Positions 25,950-37,170 of a DNA stretch of 45,068 bases are shown in pieces. A model generated the notes under the pieces. That model made no database searches and had not been told where the DNA came from. It saw nothing but the letters and a program-made list of their open reading frames with translations. This DNA comes from Cristatella mucedo (lineage: Eukaryota; Bryozoa; Phylactolaemata; Cristatellidae), in the NCBI GenBank assembly GCA_009760855.2, contig WPIO01000444.1, forward strand, positions 1-45,068, in the 5' to 3' direction. The stretch's first letter is position 1; each line of letters starts with the position of its first letter. The translations under genes were made by a program, and so were the position numbers.

Positions 25950-27076
25950 GCCATGGAATGGAATTCAAGCAGGTGGAGCAGGCTTATCGTACCAAACTCC
26001 TTTTTGTACCTTTGCTCTGAACCCAATTCTACTTGGCCTAAAGGAATGGGCCGGGCTGTGTGAGCCAGGTTTCCAGGCCACAACAGTCTAGCCGTTTCAA
26101 CCAGTCATATGCTTAGTTTGCCGGCGCAAAATGAATTCTTCGTATAACGTTTCACAGATGGCAATAGCTAAGTTCAAAGCCGCTGCCTGTATGTAACTGC
26201 TAATCCAGTATACTTGCGAGGCGGTGTGTTTTTAACGGGAGTTGTTGCTACTTCCTCAGTTGAATATTTGTGTCATATTGTGTGATAAACCTCCTTGTCA
26301 AAGGTGTCCCTCGATTGAGATTGTTTCAACGGAGCATACGGCCCTCCCGCACGTGGGATTACATAAAATGCACTAGTTACAGCCTAGCCAAAAAGCGTCG
26401 GCTCGTCATAGGTAGACAGGCTTAGCAGTGCTATTTTTCGTCTTTTGCGTGTAATTCTCGGGGTTCTATTAAAAAAGTTAGTTTTGCATTGTCTGAAAGA
26501 TTAGCTTTTTGAGCATTCTGACGTAGAGCCCACGATCGGTCTGTAGCACTTCGGCCCTCCTGCTTAGCCAGAACTGTGACGTGAAGACTTCTTGGCTGTA
26601 GATAGCCCTCTGAAGCACCAGCAAGCTTAGCAGTTGGTGGTCGGCTTTCGACAGAGTCACGCCGATGACGGCTAGACGGAACAGGCTCTGGCATGCAGCA
26701 GCCAAAGCCTCTCCCAGGAGTGACCCGAGCGGTCGGAGCCTCTCAGTATTCAGACAGAGCTGAGGCTGAGTGTGTATTCAAACGCGCTTTATCGTACGTA
26801 GTTGAAGATGACCTTACTCTCTTTTATATTGGCGTATTGGATGGAGTTAGCGGATTAATCCCTAGCAATTAAGTCGACCGACCGTTGCGGTTTTTACTAC
26901 CTGGCCACATATTCTCCCTTGTTGTCAACAGTCTGATTGGGGTTAGTAGATCGATGCCGAGAGAATGCATTGGCGAAATAATGGCGACGTCTTCGTTCCA
27001 GTCTCTAAGTATTTAGGGAAGGTTTTCTGGCTGAGCTAATTTGGACCTCGGTTTGCAAGAGTAGTTGCTCAATGCA
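25950..27076 (+). repeat. Monomer with ~100 bp internal deletion (unit 3)
   Basis: Near 26722 the words aggagtgac and ccgagcggtcgg are fused. Intact monomers have about 100 bp between these words, containing the cttaacgagggtaacgg block. The identical fusion occurs at about 32662 in unit 4. Upstream sequence (26431-26700) is also almost identical between the two. Confidence 0.8.
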
Positions 27077-28205
27077 GCCATGGAATGGAATTCAAGCAGG
27101 TGGAGCAGGCTTATCGTACCAAACTCCTTTTTGTACCTTTGCTCTGAACCCAATTCTACTTGGCCTAAAGGAATGGGCCGGGCTGTGTAAGCCAGGTTTC
27201 CAGGCCACAACAGTCTAGCCGTTTCAACCAGTCACATGCTTAGTTTGCTTGCGCCAATTGAATTCTTTCTGTGACGTTTCGCAGATGGCTATAGCTAAGT
27301 TCAAAGCCATTGCCTGTATGTAACTGCTAACCCAGCATACTTGCGAGGCGGTGTGTTTTAACGGTAGCTGTCGCTACTTCCTCAGTTGAATATTTGTGTC
27401 ATATTGTGTGATAATCCTCCATGTCAAAGTGTCCCTCGATTGAGATTCAATGGAGCAAGCCCTTACAATAAAATGCAGTAGTTACAGCCTAGCCAAAAGC
27501 GTCGGCTCGTCATAGGTAGACAGGCTTAGCAGTGCTATTTTTCGTCTTACGCGGAGTAATTCTCAGGGTTCTATGGAAAAGTTAGTTTTGCATTGTCCGA
27601 AATAAGCTTCTTGAGCATTCTGATGTTGAGCCCACGATCGGTCTGTAGCACTTCGGCCCTCTGCTTAGCCAGAACTGTGACGAGAAGACTTCTTGGCGGT
27701 TGATAGCCCTCTGAAGCACCAGCGAGCTTAGCAGTTGGTGAGAGGCTTTTGACAGAGTCTCGCTGATGACTGCCAGATGAAATACGCTCTGGCATTCAGC
27801 AGCCAAATCCTCACCTATGAGTGACACTTTCAGGACTGCAGTAGCGACGTCCGGAGCTTAAAAGAGCCCCGATTCTTAACGAGGGTAACGGTGACAGATA
27901 CAAACGAAATAGAGTCGAGCTAAGAGCGGTTGGAGCCTATCAGTGTTCAGACCGAGCAGAGGCAGAGTGTGTATTATAACGTTCGATGTCGTACGTAGTT
28001 AAAGATGCCCTGCCTCTCTTTTATGTTGGCCTATTGGATGGGGTTCTAAGATTCGTCCCTACCGATTAGGTTGACTGACCGTTCGGGTGTTTACTACCAG
28101 ACCCCATATTCTCCCTTGCTGTCAACAGTCGGATTGGTGTTAGTACATCGATACCGAGAGAATGTACGGAAACAAATTGACGACACCTTCGTTCCAGTTT
28201 CCTAA

Positions 28206-29180
28206 CTCTAAAATATGGAGTACCTCAGGGCTCTGTGCTAGGTCCGGTCCTTTTCACCGTTTATACTCTCCCTCTCGCTGATGTGATTGCCAAGCACAAT
28301 CTAGGCTTTCACTTCTATGCGGATGACACTCAGTTGTACCTTTGCTTTGATCCCTCCCAGCCTTCGAGCACCTCAAATTCTCTCAACTCACTTGCTGCAT
28401 GCATTGATGACATCCGATCATGGATGGCAGCAAATTTTCTAAAACTAAACGATGATAAAACTAACTTACTAGTTATGGGCAAACCTAGTGTTATTCAGAA
28501 ATTGGAAAGGCTGACTTTCAAAATTGGCTCTGCCAGCATATCTCCAGTTGCATCAGCTCGAAATCTAGGTGTCATATTCCAAAGCGACCTCTCGTTAGAC
28601 GACCACATCAGCTCCACAGTCAAATCTGCCTATTTTTCAGCTTCATAACATTGCTAAAATTAGGGCTTGTTTAGATAAGGATACCACGTCCAAGTTGGTC
28701 CATGCATTCGTGACATCTCGCCTCGACTTCTGCAACTCACTGCTTACTGGTCTACCAGCATGTGCGATCAGGCGATTGCAGCTGGTGCAAAACTCTGCAG
28801 CTAGGCTTGTCTGTCGTGAGCGTCGCAGTTGCCACATTACTCCACTTCTCGCCGACCTGCACTGGTTACCAGTCAAGCAACGGATTGACTTCAAGGTTTT
28901 GTCGCTCACTTTTAGGTCTCTTCATTCTATGGCTCCAGCCTATCTTTCAGAGATACTACCCCATCAGGCAAAGCATCGTACCACTCGCTTTTCGGAATCC
29001 AACAGTCTAGAAATACCTCGTACAAACCTTAAATCCTTTGGAGACCGTGCATTTAGCTCGTATGCTCCCACAGCCTGGAACTCCCTCCCGACCTGCATCA
29101 GAACATCCCCTGACCTGACCACATTTAAAAGAAACTTAAAAACATACCTACTTAGGACAGCATTTAGTGGGTCCTTGTGA
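28206..29180 (+). pseudogene. Reverse transcriptase C-terminal part (L2/CR1), frameshifted
   Basis: This is the remnant of the LINE ORF2 protein, which copies the element RNA at the target site. The frame enters at the [13 protein letters not shown] motif (28217) and reaches the catalytic YADD at 28316-28327. It continues through the palm and thumb region ([15 protein letters not shown]). A run of five T at 28633-28637 has one T more than the copy at 44.5 kb and breaks the frame. Reading resumes immediately in the next frame at FQLHNIAKI and is then open to the stop at 29178-29180. That part contains the typical C-terminal words TSRLDFCNSLL, HWLPVKQRIDFK and FGDRAFSSYAPTAWNSLP. N-terminal endonuclease and ORF1 are absent, so the copy cannot move on its own. 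Confidence 0.9.
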
Positions 29181-29346
29181 TTCGTCCTCGATGTGCTTAT
29201 GCGTGCTGACACTGTTCATGCTGCCACTAACCACATTTGCATGCTGACCCAGTGCATGTAACCCCTAACCAAGTTATTCATTTTGTTTGTTTTTCAAGCA
29301 TGATTTTACTTACTATTCTATTGCGTATCACTTTGCAGCAAATGTA

Positions 29347-29384
29347 AAGCGCCTAGAAAGAGATTAAGTTCTCTGAGGGCGCTT
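29347..29384 (+). other. 3' stem-loop of the L2 RNA
   Basis: AAGCGCC (29347-29353) pairs with GGCGCTT (29378-29384), and the inner AGAGA (29359-29363) pairs with TCTCT (29370-29374) around a ttaagt loop. In L2-type LINEs a 3' stem-loop of this kind is the recognition element for the reverse transcriptase. The same inner stem and loop occur in the SINE at 43.7 kb. Confidence 0.75.
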
Positions 29385-29396
29385 TATCAAGTGCAA

Positions 29397-29420
29397 TATT
29401 ATTATTATTATTATTATTAT
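29397..29420 (+). repeat. (ATT)n tail of the L2 copy
   Basis: About eight ATT units directly after gtgcaat form the microsatellite tail usual for L2-like insertions. The host monomer resumes at about 29418. Confidence 0.9.
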
Positions 29421-29483
29421 TGAGACGAGGTTTTCCCGCACAGGTGATTTCGACCTTGCTTGCAAGACTCGTTGCTCAAGGCA

Positions 29484-32400
29484 GCCATGGAAGGTAAAAT
29501 CGTGGAGCACGCTTGTCGCACCAAACTCTTTTTTGCACCTTTGCACTAAACCCAAATCTACTTGGCCTGTCGGGCTGGGCCAGGCTCTGTGAGCCAGTTT
29601 TCCAAGCCACAACAGTCGAGCCTTATTACCAGTCACATTCTCAGTTTGCCCTTACCAAATGAATTCTTTGCATAACGTTTGACGGATGGCGATTGCAAAG
29701 TTCAAAGCCATTGCCTGTATGTCACTACTAACCTAGTATCCTAGCGAGGCGGTGCGTTTTAACGGTAGTCGTTGTTACTTCCTCATTTGACTATTTCTGT
29801 CATATTGTATTATTAACATGCTCGTCAAGCTCTCCCTTGATTGAGGTTCAACGGAGCAAGACCTTGCAATAAGAAGGCGCCTCCTACACGTGGGCTAACG
29901 AAATACAGTAGTTACAGCCCAGTGGAAAGCTTGCCATAAGTAGACATGCCTTGCAGGGCTATTTTCGTCTCCTGTGACGTAATTCTCGGAGTTCCATCGA
30001 AAAGTTAGTTTTTGCTTTGTCAGAAATAAGCGGCTTTAGCATTTTGATGTGGAGCCCACGATGGATCTGTTGCACTGCGGCCCTCTATTTATCCAGAACT
30101 GTGACGACAAGATTTCCTTGCTGTAGAGAGCCCTCTGAAGCACCAGCAAGCTTAGCTGCTGCTGGTCGGCTTTCGACAGAGTCAAGCCGATGACGGCGAG
30201 ACAGAGCACGCCCTGGCATGCAGCGCCCAAAGCCTCAGCTTCAAGGGACACTTTCAGGTCTGCAGAGGCGATTTCAGGAGCTGAAAACTGCCCTGAGTCC
30301 TACTGAGGGTAACGGTGACAGATACGAACGCAAAAGAGTCGGGCTTGGAGCTGTTGGAGGCTATCAGTATTCAGACGTAGATAAGGCGGACTGTGTATTC
30401 AAACGTTCGCTGTCGTACGAAGTTAAACATACCCTTCCTCTTTTCAATGTAGGCCTATGACGGGATTATCAGGGTCTTCCCTACCAATCAACTTGACTGG
30501 CCATTCGGGTTTTCACAACCTCGCCCTATAATCTCCCTTTTTGTCACAAGTCTGATTGGGGTTAGTAGATCGATGCCGAGAGAATGCATTGGCGAAATAA
30601 TGGCGACATCTTCGTTCCAGTCTCTAAGTATTCAGCGAAGGTGTTCTAGCTGAGCTAATTTGGACCTCGGTTTGCAAGAGTAGTTGCTCAAATCAGCCAT
30701 GGAAGTCAAGCAGGTGGAGCAGGCTTCTCGTACCAAACTCCTATTAGTACCTTTGCTCTTAACCCAATTTTACTTGGCCTAAAGGAATGGGCCGGGCTGT
30801 GTGAGCCAGGTTTTCAGGCCACAGCAGTCTAGCCGTTTCAACCAGTCACATGCTTAGTTTGCTGGCGCCAATTGAATTCTTTCTATGACGTTTTGCAGAT
30901 GGCTATAGCTAAGTTCAAAGCCATTGCCTGTATGTAACTGCTAACCCAGCATACTTGCGAGGCGGTGTGTTTTAACGGTAGTTGTTGCTACTTCCTCAGT
31001 TGAATATTTGTGTCATATTGTATGATAATCCTCCTTGTCAAAGTGTCCCTCGATTGAGATTCAATGGAGCAAGCCCTTATAATAAAATGCAGTAGTTACA
31101 GCCTAGCCAAAAGCGTCGGCTCGTAATAGGTAGACAGGCTTAGCAGTGCTATTTTTCGTCTTTTGCGGAGTAATTCTCGGGGTTCCATTGGCAAGTTAGT
31201 TTTGCATCGTCTGAAATAAGCTTCTTGAGCATTCTGATGTTGTGCCCACGATCGGTCTGTAGCACTTCGGCCCTTCGCTTAGCCTAAACTGTGACGAGAA
31301 GACTTCTTGGCAGTAGATAGCCCTCTGAAGCACCAGCGACCTTAGCAGTTGGTGATCGGCTCTCGACAGAGTCACACTGATGATGGCTAGACGGAACACG
31401 CTCTGGCATGCGAGCGGCCAATGCCACTCTTAGGAGTGACAGTTTCAGGACTGCAGAAGTAATGTCAGGAACTTAAATTGGGCCGGGTCTTAACGAGGGT
31501 AACGGTGACAGATACACACGAAATAGAGTCGAGGTTAGAGCGGTCGGAGCCTCTTAGTATTCAGACAGAGCTGAGGCTGAGTGTGTATTCAAAGGCGCTA
31601 TATCGTACGTAGTTGAAGATGACCTTACTCTCTTTTATGTTGGCGTATTGGATGAGGTTAGCAGATTCATCCCTAGCAATTAAGTCGACCGACCGTTGCG
31701 GTTTTTACAACCTGGCCACATATTCTCCCTTGTTGTCAACAGTCTTATTGGGTTAGTAGATCGATGCCGAGAGAATGCATTGGCGAAATAATGGCGACGT
31801 CTTCGTTCCAGTCTCTAAGTATTTAGGGAAGGTTTTCTGGCTGAGCTAATTTAGACCTCGGTTTGCAAGAGTAGTTGCTCAATGCAGCCATGGAATGGAA
31901 TTCAAGCAGGTGGAGCAGGCTAATCGTACCAAACTCCTTTTTGTACCTTTGCTCTGAACCCAATTCTACTTGGCCTAAAGGAATGGGCCGGGCTGTGTGA
32001 GCCAGGTTTCCAGGCCACAACAGTCTAGCCGTTTCAACCAGTCATATGCTTAGTTTGCCGGCGCAAAATGAATTCTTCGTATAACGTTTCACGGATGGCA
32101 ATAACTAAGTTCAAAGCCGCTATCTGTAAGTCACTGCTAATCCAGTATACTTGTGAGGCGGTGTGTTTTTACGGGAGTCGTTGCTACTTCATCAGTTGAA
32201 TATTTGTGTCATATTGTGTGATAAACCTCCTTGTCAAGGTGTCTCTCGATTGAGGTTAATTGTTGTAAATCCTTAAAATAATACGGCGCCTCCCGCACGT
32301 GGGATTACAAAAATGCACTAGTTACAGCCAAGCCAAAAGCGTAGGCTCGTCATAGGTAGACAGGCTTAGCTGTGCTATTTTTCGTCTTGGTGGTGTAATT

Positions 32401-33015
32401 CTAAAAGTTCTTTTAAAAACATAGTTTTGCATTGTCTAAATTAAGGTTTTTGAGCATTCTGACGTAGAGCCCACGATCGGTCTGTAGCAGTTCGGCCCTC
32501 CTGTTTGCCAGAACTGTGACGTGAAGACTTCTTGGCTGTAGATAGCCCTCTGAAGCACCAGCAAGCTTAGCAGTTGGTGGTCGGCTTTCGACAGAGTCAC
32601 GCCGATGACGGCTAGACGGAACAGGCTCTGGCATGCAGCAGCCAAAGCCTCTCCCAGGAGTGACCCGAGCGGTCGGAGCCTCTCAGTATTCAGACAGAGC
32701 TGAGGCTGAGTGTGTTTTCAAACGTGCTTTGTCGCACGTAGTTGAAGATGCCCTTCCTCTCTTTTATGTTGGCCTATTGGATGGGGTTATCAGATTCATC
32801 CCTAGCAATGAAGTCGACCGACCGTTGCGGTTTTTACTATCTGGCTACATATTCTCCCTTGTGCTCGACAGTCTGATTGGGGTTTGCAGATCGATGCCGA
32901 GAGAATGTACGGCCTAAATAATGGCGACATCTTCGTTTCATTCTCTAAGTAATTAGGAAAGGTTTCCTGGCAGAGCTGATTTGGACTTCGCTTGTCAGAA
33001 TAGTTGCTCAACGCA
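29484..33015 (+). repeat. Higher-order repeat unit 4 (right-most)
   Basis: Monomers start at 29484 (alpha, 1212 bp), 30696 (gamma, 1191 bp) and 31887 (1129 bp, with the deletion shared with unit 3). The next monomer, at 33016, is clearly more diverged and belongs to the right flank. This unit lacks the short beta monomers of units 1 and 2, so unit composition changes across the array by loss or gain of whole monomers. Confidence 0.8.
31887..33015 (+). repeat. Monomer with the same ~100 bp deletion (unit 4)
   Basis: It carries the same aggagtgac/ccgagcggtcgg fusion at about 32662 as the monomer at 25950. The distance between the two junctions (5940 bp) minus the L2 insertion (about 1212 bp) gives a HOR period of about 4.73 kb, agreeing with the alpha-to-alpha distance. 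Confidence 0.8.
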
Positions 33016-34203
33016 GCCATGAAAGTCAAAAAGGTGGAACACGATTATCCTACCAAACTCTTTCTTGCACCTTTGCACTGAACCCAGTTCTACTTGGCCT
33101 ATAGGACTAGGCCAGGCTGTGTGAGCCAGTTTTCCAAGCCACAACAGTCGAGCCGTTTCAACCGCTCACATTCTTAGTTTGCCGGCGCCAAATGAATTCT
33201 TTGAATATTGTTTCACGGATGGCGATTGCTAAGTTTAAAGCCATTGCATGTATGTCACTACTAACCTAGTATCCTTTCGAGGCGGTGTGATTTAACGGTA
33301 GTCATTGCCATTTCCTCATTTGAATATTTGTGTGATATTGTATTTTTAACATGCTCGTGGAGGTCTCCCTCCATTGAGGTTCAATGGAGCAAGCCCTTCC
33401 AATATGAAGGCACCTCCTACATGTGGGCTTACAAAATACTGTATTTACAGCCTAGTCAATTGCCTCGGCTCGTCACAAGTAGACAGGCCCTCCATGGCTG
33501 TTTTCTGTCTCCTGTGACGTACTTTCGGAGTTCTATCGAAAACTTAGTGTTGCTTTGTCAGAAACAAGCGGCTTGAGCATTTTTACGTGAAACACACGAT
33601 CGGTCTGTTGCACTTCGGCCCTCTGTTCATCCAGAACTGTGACGTCAAGATTTCCTTGCTGTAGAGAGCCCTCTGAAGCACCAGCAAGCGAAGCTGCTAC
33701 TGGTCGGCTTTCGACAGAGTCAAGCCGCTGACGGCGAGACAGAGCACGCCCTGGCATGCAGCGCCAAAAGCCTGAGCTTCGAATGACACTTTCAGGTCTG
33801 CAGAGGCAATTTCAGGAGCTGAAAACTGCCCTGAGTCCTACTTAGGGTAAAGCTGACAGATACGAACGCAAGGGAGTTGGGCTAGGAGCGGTTGGAGGCT
33901 ATCAGTATTCAGACAAAGCTGAGGCGGAGTGTGTTCTTTAACGTTTGCTGCTGTACGTAGTTGAAGATGCCCTTACTCTCTTCCATGTTGGCCGATGGGA
34001 TGGGGTTATCAGGTTCGTCTCTTCCAATCAATTCGACTGACCGTTAGTGTTCTCACTACCTGGCTCCATATTCTCTTGTTGTCAACAGTCTGATTCTGGT
34101 TAGTAGATCGATGCCGAAAGAATGTACAGTGAAAATGGTGGTGTTTTCTTCCTCCCAGTGTCCCAAGTATTGAGAAAAGACGTGATGGCAGACTGATTGG
34201 TAC

Positions 34204-34351
34204 CTTTAGCACTTCCCGTTTCCGAATCAGTACCGGGCGCTGACCGTCACTGTCCAAGTTATCTCGTACAGGCGTCTTTCAACTGTACCATCTTTGCACA
34301 GTTAAGTTTTGCATGCACCCTCTAAATTTTTAAACAGCAACTGGGCGGCTA
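34204..34351 (+). repeat. Extra ~147 bp monomer segment, copy 1
   Basis: This lies between ttggtacc and tcgcttgcaag, which adjoin in all core monomers. It contains cacttcccgtttccgaa, ccaagttatctcgtacagg and caactgggcgg. Related segments sit at the same place in the next three monomers, so it is part of a longer monomer form and not an isolated insertion. Confidence 0.75.
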
Positions 34352-34408
34352 TCGCTTGCAAGACTAGCTGCTCAACGCAGCCACCGAAGTCCAGAAGGTG
34401 AAGCATGC

Positions 34409-34440
34409 TTATCCTACCTTTATCCTACCCTTATCCTACC
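34409..34440 (+). repeat. 11 bp x 3 micro-tandem repeat
   Basis: Three copies of ttatcctacc separated by a single t or c. The normal monomer has only one cttatcgtacc here, so this is a local expansion private to this copy. Confidence 0.85.
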
Positions 34441-35598
34441 TTTTTACTCCTTTTTTCGCCAGGTCACTGAGAGCTCAATTCTATCATGCTCATCGAACTG
34501 GGCCAGGCTCTGTTAGCCAGTTTTTTAGCCACAACAGTCTAGCTGTATCAACCAGTCACACGCTTAGTTTTCCTGCGCCAAATAAACTCTTTGGATGAAG
34601 TCCTACGGGTGGCGATATCTGAGTTCAAAGCCATTGCCTGTATGTCACTGCCAACCCTGTATAGTTGCAAGGTGGTGTGTTTTAAAGGTAGTCGTGGCTA
34701 CTTCCTCATTTGAACATTCATGTCATAATGTATAATGAACCTCCTTTTCAAGCTCTCCCTCGATTGAGGTTCAATGGAGCAAGGCCTTCGAATAAGAAGG
34801 CACCTCAAACACGTGGGCTTACAAAAATGTAGTCGTTACGTCCTAGTAAAAAGCGTAGGCTCGTCATAAGTGGATGGACCTAGCAGTGCTATTTCTCGTC
34901 TTCTGTGCAGTAATTCTCGGGGTTCTATTAGAAAGTTAATTTGCTTTGTCAGAAATAACCTGCTTAAGCGTTTGGATGTAGAGCCCACGATTCGGCTGTA
35001 GCACTTCGGCTCTCTGCTTAACCAGAACTGTGACGTCAATACTTCCTTGCTGTAGATAGCCCTCTGAAGCACCAGCGAGCTTAGCAGCTGCTGTTCGGCT
35101 TTCGAAAGAGTCACGCCGATGACGGCGAGACAGAGCACCCCTGGCATACTGCGCCCAAAGCCTCAGCTTCGAGTGACACTTTCAGGTCTGCAGAGGTGAT
35201 GTCGGGAGCTGAAAACGGCCCTGGGTCTTATCGAGGGTAACGGTGACAGATACGAACACAATGAAGTCGAGCTTAGAGCGGTTGGAGCCTATCAGTATCA
35301 GACCAAGCTGGGACGGAGTGTGTTTTCTAAAGTTTGCCGCTGTACGCAGTTGAAGATGCCCTTCGGCTCTTCTTCCACGTTGGCATATACGGTGGGGTTA
35401 TCAGATTCGTCCCCACCAATCAACTTGACTAAACGTTCATGTTTTCACGTCCGAGCTCCATATTCACCTTTGTAGTCAGCAGTCTGATTGGGGTCAGTAG
35501 ATCGATGCCGAGAGAATGTACGGCGAAAATGGTGGTTATGTCTTCTTTCCAGTGTCCAAGTATTGAGAAAAAATGTGGTGGCTGAGCTAATTTGGACC

Positions 35599-35742
35599 AT
35601 TAGCTCTTCCCGTTTCCGAATGAGTACCGGGTGCCAACCATCACTGTCCAAGTTATCTCGTACAGGCGACTGTCAACTGTACAATCTTTGCACAGTTGAG
35701 TTTTGCATGTACCCGTAAATTTTCACACAGCAACTGGGCGGA
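35599..35742 (+). repeat. Extra ~144 bp monomer segment, copy 2
   Basis: Clearly homologous to 34204-34351: cttcccgtttccgaatgag, ccaagttatctcgtacagg, ctttgcacagttgag and caactgggcgg in the same order, placed between ttggacc and the ctcccttgcaag landmark. Confidence 0.8.
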
Positions 35743-37039
35743 TCTCCCTTGCAAGACTAGTCACTCAACGCGGCCACGGAAGTCCAGCAGGTGGAGCATT
35801 CTTATCTTGCCAAACTCGTTTTTGCGCCTGTGCACTGAACCCAATTCTACTCGGCCTATAGAACTGGGCAAGGCTCTGTAAGCCAGTTTTCCAGCCACAA
35901 CAGTTGAGCTCCAACTTACGTATCACTTAGTTACATGCTTAGTTTTTCTTCGCCAAATGAATTCTTTGGATTACATTAACGGATTGTGATTGCTGAGTTC
36001 AAAGCTTTTGCTTGTTTGTCACTGCTAACCCAGTATACTTGCGAGGCGATGTGGTTTAAAGTTAGTCGTTGCTACTTTCTTAGTTGAATATTTACGTCTA
36101 ATATATGATGAATTTTCTTGTCAAGCGCTCCCTCGATTGAGTTTCAATGGAGCAAGCCTTTCCAATAAGAAGGCGCCTCCCACACGTGGGCTTAAAAATG
36201 CAGTAGTTACGGCCTACTAAAATTCGTCGGCTCTTCATAAGTAGATGGACCTTGCAGTGCTATTTTTCGTCTTTTGTGTCGTAATTCTCGTGTTTCTTTT
36301 GGAAAGTTAATTTTGCTTTGTCAGAAAGAACCTGTTTGAGCGTTTGGATGTTGAGCCCACGATCGGTCTGTAGTACTTCGGCCCTCTGCTTAGCCACAAC
36401 TGTGACGTCAAGACTTCCTTGCTGGAGATAGCCCTCTGTAGCACCAGCGAGCTTAGCAGCTACTGGTCGGCTTGGACCGAGTCACGCTGATGACGGTGAG
36501 ACAGAGCACGCCCTGGTGTGCAGCAGCCAAAGCCTTAGCTTCGAGTGACACTTTCTGGTCCGCAGAGGTGATGTCAGGAGCTGAAAATTGCCACTACTAG
36601 CGTACACGAGTGGACGTATCCAATTTTGGGAGGAGCGACGTTCAAAACTTGGGCGAGATAAAAGAAGGACTGTCCGCCAAGTCTCGTTTGTAGGGCTCGG
36701 AACAATTTCAGAACAAGGTACCTCAAGACTTCATGGCGCCATTTTGAGACAGTAGGTCTGTGAGTGCAACTATCTTCTGCTGAGTTAGATAGTTTAAGAA
36801 GCCCCTTTCTGTCCAGATTTGTCTAAGCCAGGCGTCGTCAAGTTCGTCCCTATCAATCAATTTGACTGATAGTTGGTGTTTTCAGTACCTGACTTTTTAA
36901 CCCGCTCGTGGTTGACCCAAGTCATCGTCTGCTTGGATTTAGTTGATCGATGCCGAGAGAATGTACAGTTAAAAGGGTGGCGATGTCTTCTTTGCAATCT
37001 CCACATCAAGGAGAAGTGCTTGCAGAGCCAATTTGGACC

Positions 37040-37170
37040 GTTAGTTCAGCCCTTTGCCGAATTTGTGATGGGCGCATGCATACAGATACGCTCCAAGCAA
37101 TGTATTACGGGCATCTGTCAACCGTGCAGACGTCTCCGCTGTCAACCTTCTCTTAGCACCTGGGCAGCTC
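37040..37170 (+). repeat. Extra monomer segment, copy 3 (degenerate)
   Basis: It occupies the same position (after ttggacc, before tcgcttgcat) as the segments at 34204 and 35599. It keeps fragments such as cccttt.ccgaatt.gtgatggg and cacctgggcagct. Its presence in a very old copy suggests that the long monomer form is ancestral. Confidence 0.55.

Larger units (their letters stand above)
28206..29417 (+). mobile_element. 5'-truncated L2/CR1-type LINE
   Basis: The insertion splits a monomer between tttcctaa and tattgagacgagg; empty sites at 18368 and 23467 read tcctaagtattgagacgag. It starts within the reverse transcriptase domain and runs to a 3' UTR ending in a conserved stem-loop and an ATT repeat tail. 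No target duplication is visible and one base of the target seems lost, as is common for this group. The tail with aagcgcc...ggcgctttat is the L2 hallmark, while the protein falls in the broad CR1/L2 group. Confidence 0.9.
23536..29483 (+). repeat. Higher-order repeat unit 3, carrying an L2 insertion
   Basis: Monomers start at 23536 (alpha), 24750, 25950 and 27077. Without the L2 insertion at 28206-29417 the unit is about 4.73 kb. The second monomer is a full-length mosaic: its start looks like beta and its later part like gamma, with hybrid words such as ttcaggtaaggtattct. The third monomer has a precise internal deletion of about 100 bp that is shared with unit 4. Confidence 0.8.
33016..36592 (+). 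repeat. Right block of long, diverged monomers
   Basis: Monomers at 33016, 34380 and 35773 are spaced 1364, 1393 and 1426 bp. They align with core monomers but carry many substitutions, plus an extra segment of about 145 bp between the ttggacc and tcgcttgcaag landmarks. Similarity stops at about 36592 after gagctgaaaattgcc, where roughly 200 bp of unrelated sequence begins. Confidence 0.85.

Noticed and set aside
32633-32917. 94-codon plus-strand frame also partly open near 1067 and 8697
   Set aside because: It is interrupted by stops or frame changes in most monomers and has no known domain.
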